NCBI GenBank assembly: GCA_033391075.1
Contig: JAWPMV010000001.1
Location: forward strand, 7,316,001-7,380,000
Length of the DNA stretch: 64,000 nucleotides
From: Bacteroidia bacterium
Lineage (GTDB): Bacteria; Bacteroidota; Bacteroidia; J057
Direction of reading: 5' to 3'
A program made the translations under genes and the position numbers. The notes beneath the pieces were generated by a model, which saw only the letters and a list, made by a program, of their open reading frames with translations, ran no database searches and had not been told where the DNA came from. The number at the start of each line of letters is the position of its first letter. Positions within the stretch are counted from its first letter, which is position 1. Below, in pieces: positions 1-9,405 of the stretch.

Positions 1-345
1 TACTTCTGTGGGGTCAAAGGGTTTGGTCAGATATCGGTTGGCTCCGGCTTCCAAGCCTTGCTGTCGATCTGCTTCCTGCCCTTTGCCTGTCAGGAGAATG
101 ATATATATATCGTCCAGATGTAACTCTTTTTTGACCGTCTGACAGACTTCGACTCCACTCATATGGGGCATGTTGAAATCAAGTAAAACCAATTGGGGTT
201 TTTCTTCCTGAATCGCTGCCAGGGCATCCTTTCCATTGCTGGCAAAGTGTAGTTCTACTCCCTCATCTTCGAGTTCTTCCAGGGTCTGTTCGAGCAGATT
301 GCGAATGTGTACTTCATCATCTGCGATCAATATTTTTTTCGTCAT
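1..345 (-). CDS. response regulator receiver domain protein (3' end outside window)
   Basis: Reading the minus strand from the ATG at 345 gives 115 residues before the window edge. The sequence is a canonical CheY-like receiver domain: acidic pair D9-D10, phospho-acceptor D56 in LLDFNMP, T86 in LLTGKG and K108 in LTKPF. The open frame continues beyond base 1, so it is unknown whether the protein is a stand-alone receiver or carries an output domain. It is transcribed in the same direction as the cyclase array behind it, with about 200 bp between. It probably takes phosphate from a histidine kinase encoded elsewhere; no kinase is adjacent. Confidence 0.9.
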   Translation of the reverse strand, partial: MTKKILIADDEVHIRNLLEQTLEELEDEGVELHFASNGKDALAAIQEEKPQLVLLDFNMPHMSGVEVCQTVKKELHLDDIYIILLTGKGQEADRQQGLEAGANRYLTKPFDPTEV

Positions 346-546
346 GGTTTTGCGGCCAGTTAATTTGGGTGCAAAAGGATCAGCTTATTCTTAGGAAAGG
401 AATTTACAGCTTCTTTCAAACAGATGGCAGATGCTTGAATAGACTGTATTTTCTATATCATTAAAAGATACAGATTTTTCTGTTCTCAAATCGAAAATTT
501 AGGGAGCTATGGGAATCTTGAATGATTTATTTTGCAATCCTTCCTA

Positions 547-2577
547 CTACTTACTCACTTTCTCAACAAATGGCTCCCATCGGGGGTCGGCTTGAATGGA
601 ATGAAAGGCTACATCCACAGGAGCATAAAGAGTGCCTGGATCATGATTCTCATAAGATTTTTCCAACCACTCAAAGGCTTTATCAGCATCCTGACGATGG
701 GCATATACTTGTGCGATCTGATAGGAAGAAGAAGATGAAAAGCGTTCTATAAGTTCCGCAAGATAGCTGTCTGCAGCTTGTTGGTCTCCTTTTTTCCAGG
801 CAACAATGGATTGTGCACATTTTCTATATCCCCCTAATCTCTCTTTGCTAGCAAGAACTTCCGCCTCCTCCAGTCTTCCTTGTTGAATCAGGCATTGAGC
901 CAATTGATAATGAACACCCCCCGTATTAGGTTGTAGCCTAATCCATGTTCTGAAGGAAGCCTCTGCAATATCAAAACGATGCGCAGTAGCATTTCCAATG
1001 CCTTTAGCGGCAAAACTTGTCCAGGAAAGGGGATCGAGTCGGGCAGCTCTGTCCAGCAAGGGAAGCCCTTCTTTAAATTGGCTATTCTTGCATTTCGTCA
1101 TTCCCGCTACTCCTAAGGCCTGGGCATCTCCAGGGCCTAGCTCCATGGCTTTTTCCGCATAAAAAAGGGCAGAATCTTTTTTGCCAAACATTCCCGAATA
1201 GATGAGTGCCAGGTTAGCATATCCATAGGCTAGCTTTGGGCCAAGCTCTACTCCTTTGCGCGCATGTTTTATGGCAAGATCATATAAATCCTGATAATCC
1301 CGGATACCCGTAGGAGAGCCTCCTCTGCTTGCGAAATTCCCATCTATTTGGCCTAATAGAATCCAGGAAGCTGCGTAGAGGGAATCTCGTTCTATGCTCC
1401 TTAACACAAGTTCACGAGCTTTACGGGCATTGCTTTCTGTATTGAATTCATGTTTGGCTTGTAAAAAGAGTCGGTAAGCATCTGCTTCTGTTTCTTCGAC
1501 TTGCCACTTCTGCGCCTCAATCAGATTTATCTTCAGCGCTTGCATCACTTCACGGGCAATATTTTCCTGGATGTCAAATACATCCTCCAATTGTTCTTCC
1601 CAACTCTCTGCCCAGATGGTTTTGTCTATTTCTGCCTCGATAAGCTGAACGGATATTTTGATCTTGCCACCATACTCTTTGACGCTGCCTTCTAAAATGT
1701 GGTCAACCCCCAATTTATCCGCTATGGTAAATAAATCTACTTCCTGCTTTTTGAAACTAAAGGAAGACGAGCGGGAACTTACTTTGAGCTCTGATTCCTG
1801 GCTTAAGAGATTGATGACTTCTTCTGCCATGCCATCTCCTAAAAAGGCCTGATCCTGCTTGGGACTCAGATCCAGAAAAGGCATGACGGCAATGGAGGGT
1901 GTTGCTGTGGTATCGGGTTGGACTTCTTCACTTCCTTTCCAGGAAATATTCATCCATATTCCTCCTGCTATGATTATACCCACAAAGCCTACTAATATCC
2001 CTCGAATTAAGTTCCGATTGTCCTGATTTCCATTTTCTGCCAAACGTTTTCCTTTACCCGAAATTTCTTCGGCTTTGGGTAAGACAAATCTCTCATTCGC
2101 CAAGCCATAAATGGGCATGGGTTCAGCCACATTCTTAAATGAAAAATTGCCCAAAGATTCCAGTTGGAATTCAGGTTTGTTTTTGATTTGCTGGCGAATG
2201 CTGCTGGACATCAAAACTGCTCCAGCTGTGCCTATAGACTCAATGCGCGAAGCAATATTTACCCCATCTCCAAAAGTATGCTCTCCGTCTATCGTAATCT
2301 CTCCCATATGGATGCCGATCCGAAGAGGAACTTTCCCGCGTATAGCTTCCTGAATTTCCTTTGCACAGCTAACGGCAGCAGAAGCACTATCAAATATGCT
2401 CAGGCTACCATCGCCATAGGTTTGGAGGAGTTCGCCGGAATGGCTGGCAATGCGATCTTTAAGGACGGCCTCGAAATCTTTGACAGCGCTCATGGCTGAA
2501 TCGCGATTGCTCTGCATCATGGCGGTATAGCCGACGATGTCAGTGAACATTATGGCAGCAAGACGGCTTGTGGGCAT
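547..2577 (-). CDS. class III nucleotide cyclase - TolB-like domain - TPR protein (paralogue 1)
   Basis: A 676-residue membrane-anchored signalling protein. Residues 1-125 form a class III cyclase catalytic domain with both metal-binding aspartates (D13 in MFTDIVGY, D56 in TYGDGS) and the N107/R111 transition-state pair in VNIASR. Residues about 188-210 are one transmembrane helix. Residues about 225-350 resemble the TolB N-terminal-like domain (IAVMPFLDLS, HILEGSV), and the rest is TPR-like helical repeats. The purine-selecting positions carry Q52 and H100 instead of the usual Lys and Asp/Thr, so cAMP versus cGMP cannot be called. Its tail ends PFVEKVSK, unlike paralogues 2 and 3. A 66-bp spacer separates its start from paralogue 2. 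The tail is presumably a ligand- or protein-sensing module; what it senses is unknown. Confidence 0.88.
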   Translation of the reverse strand: MPTSRLAAIMFTDIVGYTAMMQSNRDSAMSAVKDFEAVLKDRIASHSGELLQTYGDGSLSIFDSASAAVSCAKEIQEAIRGKVPLRIGIHMGEITIDGEHTFGDGVNIASRIESIGTAGAVLMSSSIRQQIKNKPEFQLESLGNFSFKNVAEPMPIYGLANERFVLPKAEEISGKGKRLAENGNQDNRNLIRGILVGFVGIIIAGGIWMNISWKGSEEVQPDTTATPSIAVMPFLDLSPKQDQAFLGDGMAEEVINLLSQESELKVSSRSSSFSFKKQEVDLFTIADKLGVDHILEGSVKEYGGKIKISVQLIEAEIDKTIWAESWEEQLEDVFDIQENIAREVMQALKINLIEAQKWQVEETEADAYRLFLQAKHEFNTESNARKARELVLRSIERDSLYAASWILLGQIDGNFASRGGSPTGIRDYQDLYDLAIKHARKGVELGPKLAYGYANLALIYSGMFGKKDSALFYAEKAMELGPGDAQALGVAGMTKCKNSQFKEGLPLLDRAARLDPLSWTSFAAKGIGNATAHRFDIAEASFRTWIRLQPNTGGVHYQLAQCLIQQGRLEEAEVLASKERLGGYRKCAQSIVAWKKGDQQAADSYLAELIERFSSSSSYQIAQVYAHRQDADKAFEWLEKSYENHDPGTLYAPVDVAFHSIQADPRWEPFVEKVSK

Positions 2578-2643
2578 GTAATTACTCTGAGGTTAATGTC
2601 TTAAGTTAGCAAATCACCAGCAATTTTAATGTGATGATAGCAT

Positions 2644-4878
2644 TTATCCCTTCGGCTTCATAAACTTCTCTACAAAGGGCTGATATTCCCGTAAGGGTAG
2701 GAAGGCATATTCGAAATCGTAACTGGTATTATAGTAAAATCTTCCTGCATCAAAAGCCTTAACTAAATTCTCTACGGCTTCAGCTTTTTCTCCTAGAGCG
2801 GTCTGAATAATGGCTTGCTGATAATATGCCCTTGGGAATTGTTCTACTAATTCATCGAGGAATTGTCGGGCCTTATCTTTTCTACCTTCCTGCGCGTGTA
2901 TCCAGCCCATTCTAGCGAGACTCCAGGAAGAATTTATTCCGTTTTCCACCAGGTATTCTCCTAATTTTAATGCCTCATCATATTGTCTGGCATGAACCAA
3001 TGCTTCAAATAAAAGGGTCGAATCATGTAACAAACCTTCCTCAAAATCTGCAATGAGTTCTTCTGCTAACGCTATCTGGCTAAGGCTATCTCCATAAATG
3101 GCGAGATAATTGGCCGCAGAGTGTTTGCGCCAGCCTAATACATTTGGAGGGTACTCATATTTCTCCAATTCATTTAGAAAGTAGCTGATACTATCTGCTT
3201 CTCCGCGCTTGGCATGATAGAGGCTTCGACTAGTGATGGCATTAGTAGCATAGGTATCCATGGGGACATAGCCCAAGACTTTTCGAGCTTCTGTATCCTT
3301 GTCTTTTCGTATTAAATGAAACGCATAGACCCCATGCCACCAGGTATGTGCAACATAATCATTTGGATAATTGGCTGCTTCGATATGGGACATTGCTTCA
3401 ATTCCTTTCTGAGGAAAATTTCTATATATACACATAAGTCCCATTAGCATATTATTGAATAGATGTCTGGGATCTTTTTTGAATATGCCTTCAATCTCTG
3501 GCATTGCCTCATGAGCTTTTCCCGAAACAAGCTTTTTGTTAAAGTCCTGGTACAGTTTTTCATATCCATGTAAGGAAGGAAATCGTCTGTCAATCAATTT
3601 GACTACTGAATCTGCTTTACCCCAGATTCCCAAATTGCTCCAACTCCATACATAAAATTGGTAGGGCGAAAAAAAGGTACTATCCAAACTGATAGCTTTT
3701 TCAAGCAGTTCTCGGGATTTCAGGTCATCTACATTCCAAAATTCCGAAAAAGCGCGATAGGCTTCAAATGCTTCTAATTTAGGAGCGATTTGATCTGTTA
3801 CGATTGCGCTACTCGAAAACCTGGTTTTCTTAGCAACAAAAAATCCTAACATTCGTGAACGCAATTCCCCTACTAATTTTCTGGGCTCATCATAAGCTGC
3901 TTTAATCTCAGGAAGCACCATGTCCACATCCCCACTTTTTAGATCAATGATCTGACTTTGAATGGATAAAGAATCGCCTTCCTTATAAATATTTCCCCTG
4001 ATCAATTTTTGCGCTCCCGTACGCGCTCCAAAATCCTCGCTTTGGGCATCTGTATCTTTTAAGTTCTCTCGAATGGTGGTATAGCTCACTACTTTTACAT
4101 CATCCAGATTCATCATGCCCTGTATGACATGATCGGCAGCCATATCTCCCAGTACATCAAATTTGGGATCATTGGTTTTGTTTTCGAACGGCAGGATGGC
4201 GATGCGTGAGGCTTTGATCTCTTCCAGCTTTTCAGTTTCGGTTGGTGTATGAGCAAACATCCAAAACAAGCCTGCACCCAGGACCATGGTTAAAAAACCC
4301 AAGCTGGCGATTCTAAAAAGAGACTTTGTTTCCCGATTGTTTACTTGTTCCCCTTTACCTTTCATTTCTGAGGGCTTGGGAACACTAAGCCCCTCATTCC
4401 CCAAAGCATAAACGCTCATGGGTTCAATTACATTCTTAAAGGAAAACTTTCCCAGCGATTCCAGTTGGAATTCGGGCTTGTTTTTGATTTGCTGGCGAAT
4501 GCTGCTGGACATCAATATGGCTCCATCTATGCCTATAGACTCAATGCGCGAAGCTATGTTTACCCCATCTCCAAAAGTATGCTCTCCGTCTATGGTGATC
4601 TCTCCCATATGGATGCCGATGCGTAGGGGTACTTTCCCGCGTATAGCTTCCTGAATTTCCTTCGCACAGCTAACGGCTGCAGAAGCACTATCAAATATGC
4701 TCAGGCTACCATCGCCATAGGTTTGGAGGAGTTCGCCGGAATGGGAAGCAATGCGATCTTTGAGGACTGCCTCAAATTTTTTTACAGCGGTCATGGCTGA
4801 ATCGCGATTGCTCTGCATCATGGCAGTATATCCGACGATATCGGTAAACATGATGGCAGCGAGACGGGTGGTGGGCAT
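2644..4878 (-). CDS. class III nucleotide cyclase - TolB-like domain - TPR protein (paralogue 2)
   Basis: A 744-residue protein with the same cyclase head as paralogue 1, differing by only a few substitutions in the first 150 residues. A transmembrane helix follows near residues 187-208 (ASLGFLTMVLGAGLFWMF). The tail differs: a TolB-like/FlgO-like segment beginning near residue 228 (RIAILPFENK) and a long helical region with TPR character, ending in PFVEKFMKPKG. Catalytic aspartates and the NIASR motif are intact. The tail is close to that of paralogue 3 (4945-7173), so these two are the youngest pair by eye. The upstream 66-bp spacer is nearly identical to those in front of paralogues 1 and 3, implying duplication of the whole gene-plus-promoter unit. 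Confidence 0.88.
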   Translation of the reverse strand: MPTTRLAAIMFTDIVGYTAMMQSNRDSAMTAVKKFEAVLKDRIASHSGELLQTYGDGSLSIFDSASAAVSCAKEIQEAIRGKVPLRIGIHMGEITIDGEHTFGDGVNIASRIESIGIDGAILMSSSIRQQIKNKPEFQLESLGKFSFKNVIEPMSVYALGNEGLSVPKPSEMKGKGEQVNNRETKSLFRIASLGFLTMVLGAGLFWMFAHTPTETEKLEEIKASRIAILPFENKTNDPKFDVLGDMAADHVIQGMMNLDDVKVVSYTTIRENLKDTDAQSEDFGARTGAQKLIRGNIYKEGDSLSIQSQIIDLKSGDVDMVLPEIKAAYDEPRKLVGELRSRMLGFFVAKKTRFSSSAIVTDQIAPKLEAFEAYRAFSEFWNVDDLKSRELLEKAISLDSTFFSPYQFYVWSWSNLGIWGKADSVVKLIDRRFPSLHGYEKLYQDFNKKLVSGKAHEAMPEIEGIFKKDPRHLFNNMLMGLMCIYRNFPQKGIEAMSHIEAANYPNDYVAHTWWHGVYAFHLIRKDKDTEARKVLGYVPMDTYATNAITSRSLYHAKRGEADSISYFLNELEKYEYPPNVLGWRKHSAANYLAIYGDSLSQIALAEELIADFEEGLLHDSTLLFEALVHARQYDEALKLGEYLVENGINSSWSLARMGWIHAQEGRKDKARQFLDELVEQFPRAYYQQAIIQTALGEKAEAVENLVKAFDAGRFYYNTSYDFEYAFLPLREYQPFVEKFMKPKG

Positions 4879-4944
4879 GTAATTACTCTGAGGTTAATGT
4901 CTTAAGTTAGCAAATCATCAGCAATTGTAATATGATGATTGCAT

Positions 4945-7173
4945 TCATCCCTTCGGCTTCATAAACTTCTCTACAAAGGGCTGATATTCCCTTAAGGGCC
5001 GAAAAGCATATTCATAATCGTAGCCGGCCTCCCAATAATTCCCTCCCCTGTCAAAAGCCTCGACCAAGTTCTTCGTGGCTTTAGGATGTTCTCCCAAGGC
5101 AGTTTGAATCATGGCTTGTTGATAATGTGCTTCTGGAAACTGGTTTTCTAATTGAGCAAGCAACTGCCGGGCCTTATCTTTCCTACCTTCCTGCGCATGT
5201 ATCCAGCCCATTCTGGCCATTCGCCAATAAGGATTTCTGCCATTTTCCACCAGGTATTCTCCTATTTTTAATGCCTCATCATATTGTCTGGCATGCACCA
5301 AGGCTTCAAATAAAAGGGTCGAATCTGTCAGTCCCCCCTCCTCAAAATCCGTAATAAGTTCTTCTCCCAAAGCTATCTGGCTAAGGCTATCTCCATAAAT
5401 GGCTAGGTAATTGGCAGCAGAGTGTTTGTGCCAGCTTACATAATTTGGCGGGTACTCATATTTCTCCAATTCGTCTAGAAAGTAGCTGATGCTATCTGCT
5501 TCTCCGCGCTTGGCATGATAGAGGCTTCGACTATTGAGGGCGACAGGGTGATAGGTATCCATGGGTACATAGCTCAATACCTCCCTGGCTTCTGTATCTC
5601 GGTCTTTTCGTATCAAATGAAACGCATAAATTCCATGCCACCAGGTATTTGAAACATAATCATTTGGATAATTTGCTGCTTCGATATGGGACATTGCTTC
5701 AATTCCTTTTTGAGGAAAATTTCTATAGATACATATAAGTCCCATTAGCATATTATTGAATAAATGTCTGGGATCTTTTTTAAATATGCCTTCGATCTCT
5801 GGCATCGCCTCATGCCCTTTTCCTGAAACAAGCTTTTTATTAAAGTCCTGGTACAGTTTTTCATATCCATGTAAGGATGGAAATCGTCTGTCAATCAATT
5901 GGACTACTGAATCTGCCTTGTCCCAGATTCCCGGATTGCTCCAACTCCATACATAAAACTGATAGGGCGAGAAAAAGGTACTATCGATACTGATAGCTTT
6001 TTCGAGCAGTTCCCGGGATTTAGGATAATCTACCAACCAAAATTCAAAAAAAGCATCATATGCTTCAAATGCTTCTAATTTAGGAGCGATTTGATCTGTT
6101 ACGATTGTGCTACTCGAAAACCTGGCTTTCTTAGCAACAAAAAATCCTAACATTCGTGAACGCAATTCCCCCACCAATTTTCTAGGCTCATCATAAGCTG
6201 CTTTAATCTCTGGAAGTACCATGTTCACATCCCCACTTTTTAGATCAATGATCTGACTTTGAATGGATAAAGAATCGCCTTCCTTATAAATATTTCCCCT
6301 GATCAATTTTTGTGCTCCCGTACGCGCTCCAAAATCCTCGCTTTGGGCATCAACCTGCTTCAAGTTATCGCGAATGGTCGTATAGCTCACGACCTTTATA
6401 TCATCCAGATTCATCATGCCCTGTATGACATGATCGGCAGCCATATCTCCCAGTACATTAAATTTGGGATCATTGGTTTTGTTTTCAAAAGGCAGGATGG
6501 CAATGCGTGAGGCTTTGATCTCTTCGAGTTTATCAGCCTGGGTATTAGAAAACATCCAAAACAAGCCTGCTCCCAGGACCATGGTTAAAAACCCCAAGCT
6601 GGCGATTCTAAAAAGAGACTTTGTTTCCCGATTGTTTACTTGTTCCCCTTTACCTTTCATTTCTGAGGGCTTGGGAACATTAAGCCCCTCATTCCCCAAA
6701 GCATAAACGCTCATGGGTTCAGTTACATTCTTAAAGGAAAACTTTCCCAGCGATTCCAGTTGGAATTCAGGCTTATTTTTGATTTGCTGGCGAATGCTGC
6801 TGGACATCAATATGGCTCCATCGATGCCTATAGACTCAATGCGCGAAGCTATGTTTACCCCATCTCCAAAAGTATGTTCTCCATCTATGGTGATCTCTCC
6901 CATATGGATGCCGATGCGAAGAGGAACTTTCCCGCGTATAGCTTCCTGAATTTCCTTCGCACAGCTAACGGCTGCAGAAGCACTATCAAATATGCTCAGA
7001 CTACCATCGCCATAGGTTTGGAGGAGTTCGCCGAAATGGGAAGCAATGCGATCTTTGAGGACTGCCTCAAATTCTTTGACAGCGCTCATGGCTGAATCGC
7101 GATGGCTCTGCATCATGGCAGTATATCCGACGATATCGGTAAACATGATGGCAGCGAGACGGGTGGTGGGCAT
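4945..7173 (-). CDS. class III nucleotide cyclase - TolB-like domain - TPR protein (paralogue 3)
   Basis: A 742-residue near-twin of paralogue 2 over its whole length: identical cyclase motifs, the same transmembrane helix, the same TolB-like segment and the same MKPKG terminus. Substitutions are concentrated in the C-terminal helical repeats, for example around residues 390-420 and in the last 60. This pattern fits a recent tandem duplication followed by divergence of the sensory tail. The start is fixed by alignment with the other three paralogues, which all begin MPT(S/T)RLAAIMFTDIVGY. Downstream on the minus strand lies the duplicated spacer before paralogue 2; upstream, the spacer is followed by a leftover tail of another copy (7240-7308). 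Confidence 0.88.
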   Translation of the reverse strand: MPTTRLAAIMFTDIVGYTAMMQSHRDSAMSAVKEFEAVLKDRIASHFGELLQTYGDGSLSIFDSASAAVSCAKEIQEAIRGKVPLRIGIHMGEITIDGEHTFGDGVNIASRIESIGIDGAILMSSSIRQQIKNKPEFQLESLGKFSFKNVTEPMSVYALGNEGLNVPKPSEMKGKGEQVNNRETKSLFRIASLGFLTMVLGAGLFWMFSNTQADKLEEIKASRIAILPFENKTNDPKFNVLGDMAADHVIQGMMNLDDIKVVSYTTIRDNLKQVDAQSEDFGARTGAQKLIRGNIYKEGDSLSIQSQIIDLKSGDVNMVLPEIKAAYDEPRKLVGELRSRMLGFFVAKKARFSSSTIVTDQIAPKLEAFEAYDAFFEFWLVDYPKSRELLEKAISIDSTFFSPYQFYVWSWSNPGIWDKADSVVQLIDRRFPSLHGYEKLYQDFNKKLVSGKGHEAMPEIEGIFKKDPRHLFNNMLMGLICIYRNFPQKGIEAMSHIEAANYPNDYVSNTWWHGIYAFHLIRKDRDTEAREVLSYVPMDTYHPVALNSRSLYHAKRGEADSISYFLDELEKYEYPPNYVSWHKHSAANYLAIYGDSLSQIALGEELITDFEEGGLTDSTLLFEALVHARQYDEALKIGEYLVENGRNPYWRMARMGWIHAQEGRKDKARQLLAQLENQFPEAHYQQAMIQTALGEHPKATKNLVEAFDRGGNYWEAGYDYEYAFRPLREYQPFVEKFMKPKG

Positions 7174-7239
7174 GTAATTACTCTGAGGTTAATGTCTTAA
7201 GTTAGCAAATCATCAGCAATTGTAATATGATGATTGCAT

Positions 7240-7308
7240 TCATCCCTTCGGCTTCATAAACTTCTCTACAAAAGGCTTATAGTTCCACATAGGCCTAAAG
7301 CCATATTT
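7240..7308 (-). pseudogene. leftover 3' tail of a fifth cyclase-TPR paralogue
   Basis: Translating the minus strand upstream of the TGA at 7240-7242 gives 22 codons, KYGFRPMWNYKPFVEKFMKPKG minus any start, before an in-frame stop at 7309-7311. This closely matches the ends of paralogues 2 and 3 (FRPLREYQPFVEKFMKPKG). The segment keeps the correct position relative to the duplicated 66-bp spacer (7174-7239), exactly as an intact gene end would. It is too short to be functional. The simplest reading is that the gene once here lost or exchanged its tail, and the present paralogue 4 (stop at 7339) now ends just upstream of the debris. Confidence 0.8.
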
Positions 7309-7338
7309 TCAAAATAGAAATAATCAGGTCAGTTGAGG

Positions 7339-9396
7339 TCAAAAGCCTACCTCATGCAAAAGTTTTATATACCGAGGGTTTCCATGCAAAGATTTCAAAG
7401 CGGGCTCCATTTTTAGCCAGGTCATTTCCACTTCATGGGCTTCATAGGATTTTTCTAACCAATCCAGGGCAATTTCCACTTTCCCAATCCCTGCAAAGGC
7501 CTGCCCAAGAAAGAAAGCGGGATCTCCTCCCGATTTTGATTCCCATTGTTTTTGGAGTTGTTGAAAGATCTTTTCAACTTCCCCATCCTTGCCTTTTTTG
7601 TGATAAGCAATAGCTAAATCTGACAATAGGAAAGGAAAGGGATTCCCTGCCCGTTCAATTCCTTTTTCAAGGGTTTTGATAGCGTTTTCAATCTCTCCAT
7701 TGTGCAGATATGCTTTACCTAAATAGCGATACGCATCAGCAAAGTCCGGATGTTTGTGAACCACATCCTGATAGTAGGGAATGGCTTTCTCGTATTGGGC
7801 ACTAATAAAATACTTGGGCCCTTCTCTGAACTGATAATAGGCGTTTAGGGGATCCAGGATAACGACTTGTGCTGGAAGATTTCCAATTTTTTCCAAAGCA
7901 CCCAACTTAGAATATAGGGTATACAAATACATTTTTGAGATCTGATCCCCTAAGGAAATGGCTTTCTTGAAGGCAGCTTCACCAGAATCAAAATCCCATT
8001 CAAAAAAAGTAAAGACCAGCCCTTCTATGGAATATATCGAACCGTAATGACTATCTATTTCTTTTGCCTGGTTAAGATAAGAGAGGACTTTTTCTTTGGC
8101 TTCCTGGGAAGAAAATGAGCCGAATAAGGTCCCCCTCCAAAAATTAATATGAGCCAGATCACATAGAGCAGGAACATAATTGGGTTCCTTTTCAAGGACC
8201 TGCTTCAGCATAGATTCGGCTTTGTCTGAAGCTTCCGAATCTCCTAGCCAGGGATTCTGCTTGGCTTGCAGATACAAGGCATAGACCTCTGGATCATTTG
8301 TGTAGGACTTTTCCAACCGTTCTTTCTCGGCTACACTCAATTTTTGATTAACTGCCGTGAATACTTCTTTGGCGATCTCACTTTGAAAGTCAAAAACATC
8401 GGATGTTTTACCCTCATAGGGAGAAGGTGCCCATTCCAATTGGTCTTTTAGGGTATTGGTAAGTTGAACATTGATCCGCAACTGATCCTTGCCCCACTGA
8501 ACACTTCCCTCTAGAATATGGCTTACGCCCAATTCTTCGGCAATTTGATCCAATGGGACTTGCTTTCCCTTAAAATACATAGATGAAGTGCGGGAAATTA
8601 CTGTGGCACGAGGAATGGCAGAAAGTAGGTTTCGAATTTGGTCTGCAATCCCGTCAGAGAAATAATCTTGTTCGGGATTGTTATTCAAATTATCAAAGGC
8701 TAAGACTGCAATAACCGGAGAATTTGTTTCTATATCCTGGCCTGGGGAATTCCCTAGATCCGAAGCAAACCAGATTCCTATTCCGAGGAGAATAGGGATG
8801 AGTCCTATAGCGAAGAGCCTGACCCATCCGTTCTTATTATACTTACGAAGCCCTTCTCCCAATTGATGCCCTTTGCCTGTCATCTCGGATTTTTTGGGGA
8901 CCTTCATGCCCTCATTCCCCAAGGCATAAACGCTCATGGGCTCCATGACATTCTTGAAGGCAAACTTCCCCAGTAATTCCAATTGGAATTCAGGTTTGTT
9001 TTTGATTTGCTGGCGAATGCTGCTGGACATCAAAACTGCTCCAGCGGTGCCCATGGATTCGATACGCGAAGCTATGTTTACCCCATCTCCAAAGGTATGT
9101 TCTCCATCTATGGTGATCTCCCCCAAATGAATGCCTATGCGAAGCGGCACTTTCCCGCGGATGGCTTCCTGTATTTCCTTTGCACAACTAACGGCTGCAG
9201 AGGCACTATCAAATATGCTCAGACTTCCGTCACCATAGGTTTGGAGGAGTTCGCCGGAATGGCTGGCAATGCGATCTTTGAGAACCGCCTCGAAGTCTTT
9301 GACTGCGGTTATGGCCGAATCGCGATTGCTCTGCATCATGGCAGTATATCCGACGATATCGGTAAACATGATGGCAGCGAGACGGGTGGTGGGCAT
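7339..9396 (-). CDS. class III nucleotide cyclase - TolB-like domain - TPR protein (paralogue 4)
   Basis: A 685-residue protein. The cyclase head is again almost the same as in the other three (D13, D56, N107/R111 conserved), followed by a transmembrane helix near residues 191-210 (LFAIGLIPILLGIGIWFA). The tail is different from paralogues 2 and 3: a classical TolB-like domain (IAVLAFDNLN...DYFSDGIADQIRNLL, HILEGSVQW), then clear TPR-like repeats such as ADAYRYLGKAYLHNGEIENA. It lacks the spacer that precedes the other three. Instead its ATG lies 9 bp after the stop of the Fic gene, so it is probably co-transcribed with Fic. This suggests recombination placed a conserved head under a new promoter. 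Confidence 0.88.
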   Translation of the reverse strand: MPTTRLAAIMFTDIVGYTAMMQSNRDSAITAVKDFEAVLKDRIASHSGELLQTYGDGSLSIFDSASAAVSCAKEIQEAIRGKVPLRIGIHLGEITIDGEHTFGDGVNIASRIESMGTAGAVLMSSSIRQQIKNKPEFQLELLGKFAFKNVMEPMSVYALGNEGMKVPKKSEMTGKGHQLGEGLRKYNKNGWVRLFAIGLIPILLGIGIWFASDLGNSPGQDIETNSPVIAVLAFDNLNNNPEQDYFSDGIADQIRNLLSAIPRATVISRTSSMYFKGKQVPLDQIAEELGVSHILEGSVQWGKDQLRINVQLTNTLKDQLEWAPSPYEGKTSDVFDFQSEIAKEVFTAVNQKLSVAEKERLEKSYTNDPEVYALYLQAKQNPWLGDSEASDKAESMLKQVLEKEPNYVPALCDLAHINFWRGTLFGSFSSQEAKEKVLSYLNQAKEIDSHYGSIYSIEGLVFTFFEWDFDSGEAAFKKAISLGDQISKMYLYTLYSKLGALEKIGNLPAQVVILDPLNAYYQFREGPKYFISAQYEKAIPYYQDVVHKHPDFADAYRYLGKAYLHNGEIENAIKTLEKGIERAGNPFPFLLSDLAIAYHKKGKDGEVEKIFQQLQKQWESKSGGDPAFFLGQAFAGIGKVEIALDWLEKSYEAHEVEMTWLKMEPALKSLHGNPRYIKLLHEVGF

Positions 9397-9405
9397 GGAT
9401 TGAAA

